Source: JAOZHU01 sp964506435 (lineage in GTDB: Archaea > Thermoproteota > Bathyarchaeia > Bathyarchaeales > Bathycorpusculaceae). From it: a stretch of 24,343 nt of DNA. Positions 1 to 7,808 of this stretch are shown in pieces. Location: NCBI GenBank assembly GCA_964506435.1, contig CAZDLK010000033.1, positions 1 through 24,343 on the forward strand, in the 5' to 3' direction. How positions within the stretch are numbered: the stretch's first letter is position 1; every line of letters begins with the position of its first letter. The position numbers and the translations under genes were made by a program. The notes beneath the pieces are model-generated. The model saw nothing but the letters and a program-made list of their open reading frames with translations. It did not search any database and was not told where the DNA came from.

Positions 1-44
1 GCGGTCTCCGATGTTGAAGAATGAAAGTGTTAGGGAATGTGAAG

Positions 45-52
45 ATATAAAT
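45..52 (+). promoter_or_regulatory. Putative TATA box before the ACT-domain gene
   Basis: The stretch ATATAAAT lies in the AT-rich gap before the first gene. A start site about 25 nt downstream would fall near 73-78, which would favour a leaderless mRNA beginning at one of the GTG codons at 77 or 86 rather than at the TTG at 68. No Shine-Dalgarno sequence is visible. Bases 1-40 may hold the tail of an upstream gene, but too little is present to identify it. Confidence 0.4.
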
Positions 53-67
53 ATTATTTGAATCTAC

Positions 68-532
68 TTGACTTTGGTGACGCATGTGCCAGTACAGCAA
101 GTCAGCGTCTTTCTGGATAATAGGCCAGGCTCTTTATCTGAAGTGATGGGTCATCTTGACAGAAACAAAATTAGAATTTTCGCCTTGTCAATTGCAGACG
201 CGGGCGAATACGGCTTAGTTCGAATGGTGACTGAAGACCCTGAAAGAGCCACGAAGATTCTGGAAGACGCCGAGTTTAATCTCGCCAAATCAAAAAAGAA
301 CATTGAAGTAACGGCGATTTTGATAACTGAAAAAGACAAGATTTCCACGATAACCACGATTCTGGGCGAAAGCGGCTTGAACATTGAATATGCCTATTCA
401 TCTGCGGTGCACACGGATGGGAAATTTGCTTTAGTGCTAAGAGTTAACGATATAGATAAAGCCGAGAAGATATTGAAGGAAAACAGTATAGCTACGCTTT
501 CTCTTGCTGAAATGAAAGAGCACTTTCTATAA
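68..532 (+). CDS. Tandem ACT-domain protein
   Basis: The 154-residue product consists of two ACT domains, roughly residues 9-78 and 81-150. The first begins with the typical beta-strand/loop QQVSVFLDNRPGSL and the second with EVTAILITEKD. ACT domains bind amino acids and other small ligands and usually regulate enzymes or act as free-standing ligand sensors. Free-standing tandem ACT proteins of this size are common in archaea, sometimes beside an acyl-CoA ligase, but the upstream gene is cut off here so the partner cannot be named. TTG 68 is the longest start; GTG 77 and GTG 86 are good alternatives because a TATA box sits at 45-52 and no ribosome site precedes the TTG. The gene converges on the next gene with a 37-bp gap. 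Confidence 0.8.
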   Translation: MTLVTHVPVQQVSVFLDNRPGSLSEVMGHLDRNKIRIFALSIADAGEYGLVRMVTEDPERATKILEDAEFNLAKSKKNIEVTAILITEKDKISTITTILGESGLNIEYAYSSAVHTDGKFALVLRVNDIDKAEKILKENSIATLSLAEMKEHFL

Positions 533-569
533 TTTGTATTGTGCCTTGTTTGTTAAATGGCAAACGGTT

Positions 570-1529
570 TCAGGGCGCAGCACTCACTGTTACTAGCTCT
601 TTTACCTGTTCAACGAATACAGTTCTGCTTTCCTCGATAACATTCTCTTTCGCTTGCTCTGCGCCCAATTTAGCGACAACTTCCTTGACGGCGTCAACGT
701 TAATTTTTAACCCTGTACCCTTTGCCAAATCATCCAGCACAGTCACAAGCTCGTTGTTTTCTTTTCTGACTTCTTCATCCCCAACAATCGTGCCCAATAT
801 AATGTCATTCAAAGTATAATATGCCAGAATCACTTTTTTTGCGTCATCGGAGGTTGGATGATTTTGCGCAGAGGCTTCACCCTGCGGAGGAGGCAAGCCG
901 TTGAAATACTCAAACAGCGTCTTTAAAATTCCGTACGCCTCTTTCGAAATTTCTTCAGGTAGGCGCTCCTTTATCGCTGATGCAAGCTTTGCAAAATCCA
1001 AGTTCACTGTGTCTTTTTGGTCTACAAAGTTTCTAACGTGTTCTTTGGAACATTTCAAGTGGCTCTCCACGCGATTCCAGTTAACCCGCCCATGTAAGCT
1101 TCTGAGAATATCAAATAATGCATCCGTAATCTTCAGGGCACTGCTAAGCACTTGCACGAGCTTGTTCAGTTGCTGCTTCGCCGCTTCCTCTTTGGCTTCT
1201 AACAGTTTGCTTTGCGCGTTCAAGGCTTCCGTTATTTTCGCATGAAGCGTTTCTGCAAATTCTGCTTTTTCAAAGACAAACCTGTCGATAACGCCCTTCC
1301 ACGTGACGTTGAACTCGTTTTCAACTCGTTCACTGCTTTCTATATCGGCGAGTGGGATTTCTTTGGCGAGCTGTTTCTGTTTTTTAAAGCGTCCCTTCTC
1401 TATGTAGAACTTTATTGTGCTGTCAGCAAATTCTACCGTGCCGTTACCAACATTTCGTAAACGCGCTTTCGCGGTGAATCCTACAGAAACGGTTTGTGGC
1501 GGTTGCTGTTTTTCAGGTTCCATTTTCAC
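570..1529 (-). CDS. Hypothetical protein, possible N-terminal PH/GRAM-like domain plus helical region
   Basis: I do not recognise a named family. The first 100 residues read as a run of beta strands ending in a helix: SVGFTAKARL, GTVEFADSTIKFYI, KEIPLADIESSERV, FNVTWKG, then a helix to about residue 104. That order, including an IPLxDI strand, resembles PH- or GRAM-like domains that bind lipid or protein. The remainder (about 105-319) is charged and helical with no signal peptide or membrane segment, so the protein should be cytosolic. It is the distal gene of a two-gene unit: its GTG start overlaps the upstream TGA stop by 4 bp (GTGA), and an AAGGAGA ribosome site lies just upstream. ATG at 1523 is an alternative start. 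The link to the neighbouring membrane protein suggests a peripheral partner of it. The PH-like call is inference from strand pattern only. Confidence 0.7.
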   Translation of the reverse strand: MKMEPEKQQPPQTVSVGFTAKARLRNVGNGTVEFADSTIKFYIEKGRFKKQKQLAKEIPLADIESSERVENEFNVTWKGVIDRFVFEKAEFAETLHAKITEALNAQSKLLEAKEEAAKQQLNKLVQVLSSALKITDALFDILRSLHGRVNWNRVESHLKCSKEHVRNFVDQKDTVNLDFAKLASAIKERLPEEISKEAYGILKTLFEYFNGLPPPQGEASAQNHPTSDDAKKVILAYYTLNDIILGTIVGDEEVRKENNELVTVLDDLAKGTGLKINVDAVKEVVAKLGAEQAKENVIEESRTVFVEQVKELVTVSAAP

Positions 1530-3922
1530 TCTCTCCTTGTGAGCAATGCGCTTGTCGCATCAAAAGAAAACTCGCGGAAACTGTGACTGTAAAACAGCCT
1601 AAGATACTCTTCAGCATACTTAGATTCAAACGGAAGGTCTTGAGCAGCGATAATTTTCTTCTGCTTAAGCAAATCTTCGATAGCCATCGCCGCTATCGGA
1701 TAGTTCAGCAAAAACTCTTTCTTATCAGCGTATTTAACTATCGTTTCCACACACTCGTTCACGTCGAATAAGGCTTTAGGCAAGTTTTCCAGCACTTGCT
1801 CCAGTGTATACTTTTCTGAACCGTAAATTATTTCCATTGCAGTTGCCATTCGCTTTCTTAAAGTAACGTTCCTCTCCCACAAATAATCCTTTGTAGGCAA
1901 CAAGCTTTCAATCGTCGCCTCCAAGTCTTCTAGCTTCGCGTAAAGAATCGAAAGAACCTCGCGGGCAATGTTCAGCGATGATTGAAGGGTATCGTTTATT
2001 GCAATAACGCTCACGATGCCGGTTGGCTTTTCGATACGAAGCTTGATGTCGCTGGCTATTTTCGCGTAATCCATCAGTTTCGGAAGGTCATCGCCTAAAA
2101 TTGGCAACAACCTGCCGCTTTGAGCGCTTAAATTAGCGATAGGCGCCAAAGAGCTCTGAAGAGCCTCAACCGACTGGGCAATCTTGGCGCCATATTGCTT
2201 TCTCCAGTTATTAAGTGCAGTGAAAAGCGCGTCCATAGCGCTCCAAGGAGATGCTTCATCTAGCTCTTGCTTAGCAAAGGCAATGGTTTGGCTTTTTTCA
2301 GGAAGGTTCACATCGTATAAAGCTCTGAGGATGCCGTAAATTTGCTCGGAAACTTGAATAATTTCGCTGGCGAGAAGGCGACCGCCATCTAACACTTCTT
2401 TTGCGCGGTCTATTCTCTCTTCTATAGGCAGGTCTTTTTGATAATCAATTTTCGCCGTGGCTTTAAAGTCCAAGCCCATGTCTCCAAATTTTCCAAGCCA
2501 AGTTGAGTACTCGCAGTTAATGTACACTTGATACTCGCCTAATGTAACGCTCAATTCGGAAATTAAGGCGTCAATCTCTTGGCTTAAGCCTGGGTCAAGT
2601 TCGCTGAATTTCTTATCTAATTCCGCTGCTGTCGCGTATGACTTCTCCGTCTTGTTGAGGGTGTCATCGAGTTTGTCTTTGATTATCAATATTTTTGCTT
2701 CAGTAGAACTTATGGCGACAGGAAGCGTGGTCTTGACTTTGTCCAATAGCGCTTCGAAATCCTGCGCCCTCACCTTAAGCTCCCGTGCCTTTTCCAGAAT
2801 CATCACAAATGTGGCGTTCTTCTTCGGTGTGAACTCCACAAAGGCCGCAGGCAGCGTGAACAAAATAGCCGCCGCCATGCCCATTAAGATTTGCACTGAG
2901 TTAACGTCAGCTCTAAAAGCCAATGGACCTTGAAGAACACTTAGAAGGAGTAAGAACAATGTGGTGCCGATGGCTGCCAAGATTGTTGGCAAAAACTTTT
3001 CCATCTCTGGAAAACTACCCTTTACAAGCAGACGCACCGCAAAGGCGATAGCAAAAACGGCGCCAACGACTATGGCTATGAAAAGGAATATTCCTGGAAC
3101 CGAATCCAGATATTGCCTCAGTACTGTGCCGATTGTAAGCCTTGCGGGTTCAGGGGTTGCTGTAATTTGATCCACTATGGCGTACACGACTTTGGAAGTG
3201 TCGTATAACCTGAACTGGAGCATTGACTGTTGGAGGTCGTTGAAAACTTGGGATAGCGAGACAAAAATGGGTGGACTGGCACCAGGCACTCTCCACCATT
3301 CCTCTTCTGTTATCTGCAAGATATAATTCAAATACTGTATCATCATCATAGGAACTGAAATCAAGACATAGTATAGCACAGTGAGTGCTGAACTCTTTTT
3401 AAAGAGCATTACAGAAGCGAAAATTAAGGGGATAGCGAGAAAATAGGTTTGGTTGGAAAACAGTGCAATCGCCGCGATAATACCGAGGTCAATGGCGATA
3501 GCTTGTTTGTGGTGGCGGAAAATAATCGGGGGGACGATAAACAAGGCGAGTAAAACAACAACCACTGCTGCGCGAGTTGATGGTTCACCCACCATCGCTA
3601 TGAAATCTACCGTCGTTAACTGGTACATCAAGCCCAACCCAACAAGCAAGGTTCCGATGGGCATGCCGAATCTCGGTTTTTTGAATGTGATAAAAGCCAC
3701 CAAGAACGCGAGGAGAATAGGCAACGGTTGTGGAAAAAGCGGCATCATAGACAACCCTAGCGCCATGCCAGCAAGCGTTAGCGCAAACGTAAAAATTCTA
3801 AAAGGCATTGGTTCAAGCGTTTTATCTTTCTGTTTTTTCTCTTTTTGCTCTTTGGTTTTTTCTTTTCTCTTTCTTTTGAACCACATGCGCTTGCTAGGGG
3901 TTGGAACAGGTGCCGTCGTCAA
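1526..3922 (-). CDS. Polytopic membrane protein with long C-terminal helical cytosolic domain
   Basis: This 798-residue protein has three parts. Residues 1-40 are very basic (KRKRKEKTKEQKEKKQK), suggesting a cytosolic N-terminus. Residues about 43-363 hold roughly ten hydrophobic segments (near 43-61, 66-81, 86-100, 117-134, 142-156, 158-174, 177-199, 275-299, 309-330 and 341-363) with a larger soluble loop at about 200-270. Residues 370-798 are soluble, heptad-like and helical. I know no transporter signature in it, and its shape is that of a membrane anchor or scaffold. It is translated with the downstream PH-like gene (4-bp overlap) and is divergent from the FtsZ-like gene, sharing a promoter gap of about 60 bp. 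The start is uncertain: TTG at 3922 gives the length above, while ATG at 3886 (MWFKRKR) removes 12 residues and sits better behind a TATA-like box at 3924-3931. Confidence 0.8.
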   Translation of the reverse strand: MTTAPVPTPSKRMWFKRKRKEKTKEQKEKKQKDKTLEPMPFRIFTFALTLAGMALGLSMMPLFPQPLPILLAFLVAFITFKKPRFGMPIGTLLVGLGLMYQLTTVDFIAMVGEPSTRAAVVVVLLALFIVPPIIFRHHKQAIAIDLGIIAAIALFSNQTYFLAIPLIFASVMLFKKSSALTVLYYVLISVPMMMIQYLNYILQITEEEWWRVPGASPPIFVSLSQVFNDLQQSMLQFRLYDTSKVVYAIVDQITATPEPARLTIGTVLRQYLDSVPGIFLFIAIVVGAVFAIAFAVRLLVKGSFPEMEKFLPTILAAIGTTLFLLLLSVLQGPLAFRADVNSVQILMGMAAAILFTLPAAFVEFTPKKNATFVMILEKARELKVRAQDFEALLDKVKTTLPVAISSTEAKILIIKDKLDDTLNKTEKSYATAAELDKKFSELDPGLSQEIDALISELSVTLGEYQVYINCEYSTWLGKFGDMGLDFKATAKIDYQKDLPIEERIDRAKEVLDGGRLLASEIIQVSEQIYGILRALYDVNLPEKSQTIAFAKQELDEASPWSAMDALFTALNNWRKQYGAKIAQSVEALQSSLAPIANLSAQSGRLLPILGDDLPKLMDYAKIASDIKLRIEKPTGIVSVIAINDTLQSSLNIAREVLSILYAKLEDLEATIESLLPTKDYLWERNVTLRKRMATAMEIIYGSEKYTLEQVLENLPKALFDVNECVETIVKYADKKEFLLNYPIAAMAIEDLLKQKKIIAAQDLPFESKYAEEYLRLFYSHSFREFSFDATSALLTRRE

Positions 3923-3983
3923 GTATTATAACCTAAAACCTTATTTTACCAATCCACTCTTAAAGCTTGTGTGGAAAACACCC
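3923..3983. promoter_or_regulatory. Divergent promoter between membrane-protein and FtsZ-like genes
   Basis: This AT-rich gap of about 60 bp separates two divergently read genes. TTATTTTA at 3941-3948 could serve as a plus-strand TATA box, predicting a start near GTG 3969 or ATG 3984. TATTATAA at 3924-3931 could serve the minus strand, predicting a start near 3902 and translation from ATG 3886. The short shared region implies that the two sides of the locus are expressed together. Confidence 0.45.
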
Positions 3984-5117
3984 ATGGAAACTTGCAAACC
4001 AAACTTTGACGTAATAGAAAGCATCGGAAAACATATTGCACTATTACAGCCGTTGCTACCTAACCATGCCATCATATGCATCGGGGAATACCCCATGAAA
4101 ATTCTCCTAGAGGGACCTCATGCAAGCAAAACAGACGACATGATGCCCATTTTCATCGAGAAATCCACCAAAGAAATTGACAAATGGAGCCAATCCCGAC
4201 TTGAACCATACAGCATTTTGGGTTTAGACGCAAAAATTGACACACATTTTTGGTTTAATGTTCTGCCGCATGTTGTTAAAAATGAAAGCTTTATGGGGAG
4301 TTTGAAAAACAAGCTTGGCGACAAGCAGGGTGATGCTATAATGGTTGCATCTATCTGGGATGGCATCGGCAGCGCTTTACTGCCCACTTTGATTTCGCAA
4401 CTCGCTGAATGGAACAGAGATTCAATAGCGTTGACTCTGTTGCCTTCCAAAGTGCAGCCGTCAGATGTTCATTTTAACGCGTTTTCTTCCATGGGAATGT
4501 GCGCGTCTAAGGATTCTACACCAGTTATACTGATAGACAGAGACCGCCTTGAAGGCTACGTTAGCGTTGACAGAAACGGCTCTACAATCGTGGGCAACAG
4601 CGTTACCAACTATTTGCTGGAGTTGATGCTGACTAAAGACACGTTGGTGCAAGAGCTTTCTGAGTTGTCTAGAGCTTTTAACGTGAAACTTTTTACGGTT
4701 CTGGCAGCGACTGGCGCTAGTTTCAAGATTTATGGTTCACTAGAGAACATGTTCAACGCCGCTTTATTCAATCCGCTTTTAACATTTGACCTATCGAACG
4801 CATCAGTGCTTTACGTTCTGCTCCGTATGCCTCTTCAACTTAAGGACAAGCTTCCAAGGGGAAAAATTGAGTTAGCAGTTGCCAACTGGTTCAAGGAAAG
4901 AGCCAACCTCAACTCCATTTACGTAACTGAACCCCTCTACGTGGAAGATACTAGTGACCGAATAGACGTGGTAATGTTCGTGGGCGGTTTCGATTTAACT
5001 AAGAGGTTTGCTTCGTTAGAGAAGAAAGTGAACGCGACAAAAAATCGGGTCGTCAAAAAAGGCTGGATAAAAGAGGAAGAGTGGAAGGGTTTAGTCAAGA
5101 GTTTAATGGCTGATTGA
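3984..5117 (+). CDS. FtsZ/tubulin-superfamily protein with degenerate nucleotide-binding loops
   Basis: This 377-residue protein follows the FtsZ fold order but lacks its catalytic motifs. Residues 117-190 align by eye with the FtsZ T4 region: the strand DAIMVAS, then SIWDGIGSA where FtsZ has GGGTGSG, then the helix, the strand SIALTLLP and the strand ILIDRDRL, equivalent to FtsZ IxIPNDRL. Residues 255-340 match the C-terminal domain: NAALFNPLLTFDLSNASVL resembles FtsZ AIsNPLL-DlsGArgvL, and RIDVVMFVGGFD resembles eIrVTViatGfD. The N-terminal glycine loop is replaced by IICIGEYPMK and the T7 NxDxxD motif is missing, so GTP hydrolysis is unlikely. I infer a pseudo-FtsZ that caps, nucleates or modulates the intact tubulin-like protein next door, with which it converges 15 bp away. 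The open frame extends upstream to 3453, but that part is antisense to the membrane gene; ATG 3984 or GTG 3969 is the likely start. Confidence 0.75.
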   Translation: METCKPNFDVIESIGKHIALLQPLLPNHAIICIGEYPMKILLEGPHASKTDDMMPIFIEKSTKEIDKWSQSRLEPYSILGLDAKIDTHFWFNVLPHVVKNESFMGSLKNKLGDKQGDAIMVASIWDGIGSALLPTLISQLAEWNRDSIALTLLPSKVQPSDVHFNAFSSMGMCASKDSTPVILIDRDRLEGYVSVDRNGSTIVGNSVTNYLLELMLTKDTLVQELSELSRAFNVKLFTVLAATGASFKIYGSLENMFNAALFNPLLTFDLSNASVLYVLLRMPLQLKDKLPRGKIELAVANWFKERANLNSIYVTEPLYVEDTSDRIDVVMFVGGFDLTKRFASLEKKVNATKNRVVKKGWIKEEEWKGLVKSLMAD

Positions 5118-5132
5118 AGTGTAAGCAGCCGC

Positions 5133-7808
5133 TTATTTTTTCTTCTCGTTGTTATTGTTTATATCTGCAATGACCTGTTTTGCTGCAATTCCATGTTCAA
5201 GCAGGTATGACCGCGATAGACTCCGCTCGAAATCATTAGATTTATTGTATAACAACTGCATCTCATCAAATGCTTCAAGATGTTCTGCTTTTCCTCTGCC
5301 CGCTATAACTAGCACCCGCGTTACCCATGAATCTCTAGATTCAATAACGCGCACCGTTATCGTTCTCGACACTTCGCTGGTGACGTACGCTGCTAAAGCA
5401 GTGTATATCTCCTGTGTTAAATCCTCGCTCCACAGTTTCGGAGGTGCCTGCACAGTAACCCAGATGTAATCCGATTTATAGGTTGGCTTGAATCCCATAA
5501 CGCTCGGCGTCTTGAAGACTCGTATGAGGCTTTTCATGTAATCTTTGTAGTGGTCCATGTCCAGTATGTCGCTGATCATTATGTCCTTCGTCAAAGTTTC
5601 TTCTTGTTCGGTCAGTATTTTGAAGATTATTTTCAATTTTTCGTTTTCGGTGAGTTCAGCAGATTTCTCGAAGTACTTTTTAGGCTTAGTAATTTCGGCG
5701 ATTTTCTCGTCGTATTCCTGCTGCAAATCCACTATCTTGTTTAGTCGTTTGCGATATTCAGAAGTTACTTCAAGTTTTTTGCCCAACTGGTCATACAATT
5801 TGATGACGTTGTCCAGTTTGTCAAGCTTTTCACAGACGTATGCTTCTTCTTCGTGAATTCTTTTCAGGTCTCTTTCAATGTTTCTAAGTTGCTCTCTGGC
5901 ATATCGTTTTGTACTGAAGAGTTTTCGTATTTCGCGTTCTTGCTTTAGCTTGTCAAAATCGCGTCTTTTCTTTGTCTCTTGTATTCTCATCAGTTCACAG
6001 TCGACGACGCTTTTTTTGTCCATAAAGTTTCCTATTATTCCATTTAGGTAGGCAAGGTACTCTTCAATCATTTTCGCTTCGTCATTTGCTGTTCGCAGCA
6101 TCAACTGCACTACAAGATATAGAGTTGCCAGCTCAGACTGAATGTTTTTCAAATCCTTTAATTCAATTTCAGATTCTGGAAGAACCTCATAGTATCTGAT
6201 CAGGGCTTCGACGAAATATCTTGTTTCATCATAGAACTTGAGAATAGTGAGAGACTTGTCGGCAATTTCGCCCAGACTCATGAAATCCTCCAAAATTCTC
6301 TTTTGCCTAATTGTGAAGACCTGCGAACTAGGAATCAACTGCTTTAGCCGCTCAAAGATATCAGTTTTCCTTTCCGAGAATTCAAGGTATGTTTTTGTAA
6401 AGCGCGTGAGCAAGCTTTCCAGATTGTCTACTTTTCTAGAGCCTTCCTTGTGAAGCATTAAGTTAACTATGGCCTCTTCTATTGGTCCACTCTTATCCAT
6501 CAGTTTGATGGTTGACAGGTACCTCATCAGTTCGCTCATCCAGTTTTTCGCTTGAAGCTCTATGCCCTTAACATGCAATTCCAAGTCTTCTTCAAGCCGC
6601 GGATTGTTATAGATGGTTGACTTCAGCTTCTCCTCAAACTGCTCTTCGGCATAAGTGCCAGTCTTAATCAAATAGTTCTTGTAGAGGTCTCGTGCTTCTT
6701 CATTGCTGCGATTGATTATTTCGTAAATTTTGTTCAGGATATCGATTTTTTCCCTTCTAAGATCATGCAGTAACTCCAGTTGCTCAAAGTTCAGCCTCAA
6801 AGCCGCAATGTAATCGTCCATCGGATAGACAACTTTGAACATGCCGAGAGTGTGGACATAATTGTCTGTGAGTCCAACCTCTGTGCCTATTCCACCCAGC
6901 AAGTCAGCTAAATCGAAATCCATCAAGACATAAAGCATGTCCACGATCATTTCGTCCATTTCTGTTCGAGCAGTAACGATGTTACCTACTTTAGTGTAAG
7001 CGGGCAACAGCGGCAAATAAATTAGCGCGTTCAAAGGGTTCCGATAAATTTCGCCGTAGTTTTTAACCACATACTCATTGTAATCCTTATTCAGCAACAG
7101 AGACAATTCGTTCATGGCTGTAAAAGCTGAGCAACCTTTTGCTGGCGGGTCATCTCCACCACAGGGAGCTATTACAAAAGCTATGATGGGCACACCTGAA
7201 CCTAAGACTTTGCGCAGGTGTCTAGCGAAGTCAAAAAATACGCCGCTTCCAGTGCCGCCGCCTAACCCATAGAGCAACAGCACGGTTGGCGTGATTATTG
7301 ACGAAAGTGCTTGTTCTTTGAATGAGTTTATGAGGCTCCTGATTATGCCAAGTTGATAGTAGTTCAACGCGTATATTGCCTTGGCTAATGCTCTTCGTCT
7401 ACCTGCGCCGCCGGCCATTGGCGGTATAGCCATTGTTGAATTAAGCCATGGGTGGAAACTAAGTTTTGCGCCTTCGCCTGATATGTATTCGTGGAATTTT
7501 TGGTTGATGAAGTCGAACATTGCCTCAGCGGTTGGAAACTTTACTGACTGCGCCAGCAAGCGCAGTCTTTCTTGAGGTATGCCTGCTTTGGCCATTGCTT
7601 TCATTATTTCTTCATTGCTTTCCTGTAGGGCTCTGATTTCAGGGTCAGCTATGTCAACTGCTAATAGAGAAAGGCGGGTGATTTCGTTCCCGATTAATTC
7701 CATGGTTTTTTTGTTTTTCAGGAAAGTCTCTACTATGTTGGTTCCTGCTGAGCCGAGTCCGATCAGCTGCACGCTGTTTTGGTATATTTTCGTGTTTTCA
7801 CATCCCAA
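5133..7808 (-). CDS. Large tubulin/FtsZ-superfamily GTPase (Tubulin_2-like) with helical insertion
   Basis: The 891-residue protein carries the superfamily's nucleotide-binding motifs. GLGSAGTN at residues 17-24 is the T1 loop, GGGTGSG at 183-189 is the T4 tubulin signature, CGGDDPPAKGCSAFTAMNEL (216-235) matches the segment after it, and DFDLAD at 297-302 fits the T7 loop (FtsZ NxDFAD), keeping both acidic residues needed for polymer-activated hydrolysis. About residues 340-760 are charged and helical with strong coiled-coil character, followed by a strand-rich segment (about 760-850) that could be the superfamily's C-terminal domain. At more than twice FtsZ length it resembles the Tubulin_2 (PF13809)/FtsZ-like families rather than cell-division FtsZ. 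The start is TTG 7808, 11 bp inside the upstream membrane-protein gene, implying coupled translation. GTP-dependent polymerisation is inferred from the motifs. Confidence 0.88.
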   Translation of the reverse strand: MGCENTKIYQNSVQLIGLGSAGTNIVETFLKNKKTMELIGNEITRLSLLAVDIADPEIRALQESNEEIMKAMAKAGIPQERLRLLAQSVKFPTAEAMFDFINQKFHEYISGEGAKLSFHPWLNSTMAIPPMAGGAGRRRALAKAIYALNYYQLGIIRSLINSFKEQALSSIITPTVLLLYGLGGGTGSGVFFDFARHLRKVLGSGVPIIAFVIAPCGGDDPPAKGCSAFTAMNELSLLLNKDYNEYVVKNYGEIYRNPLNALIYLPLLPAYTKVGNIVTARTEMDEMIVDMLYVLMDFDLADLLGGIGTEVGLTDNYVHTLGMFKVVYPMDDYIAALRLNFEQLELLHDLRREKIDILNKIYEIINRSNEEARDLYKNYLIKTGTYAEEQFEEKLKSTIYNNPRLEEDLELHVKGIELQAKNWMSELMRYLSTIKLMDKSGPIEEAIVNLMLHKEGSRKVDNLESLLTRFTKTYLEFSERKTDIFERLKQLIPSSQVFTIRQKRILEDFMSLGEIADKSLTILKFYDETRYFVEALIRYYEVLPESEIELKDLKNIQSELATLYLVVQLMLRTANDEAKMIEEYLAYLNGIIGNFMDKKSVVDCELMRIQETKKRRDFDKLKQEREIRKLFSTKRYAREQLRNIERDLKRIHEEEAYVCEKLDKLDNVIKLYDQLGKKLEVTSEYRKRLNKIVDLQQEYDEKIAEITKPKKYFEKSAELTENEKLKIIFKILTEQEETLTKDIMISDILDMDHYKDYMKSLIRVFKTPSVMGFKPTYKSDYIWVTVQAPPKLWSEDLTQEIYTALAAYVTSEVSRTITVRVIESRDSWVTRVLVIAGRGKAEHLEAFDEMQLLYNKSNDFERSLSRSYLLEHGIAAKQVIADINNNNEKKK

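Noticed and set aside
1..40. Possible 3' end of an upstream gene
   Set aside because: At least two frames end in this stretch and neither is long enough to recognise.
3453..3983. Upstream extension of the FtsZ-like reading frame (would give 554 residues)
   Set aside because: It lies wholly antisense to the membrane-protein gene or in the promoter gap, its translation has no domain character, and good starts exist at 3969 and 3984.
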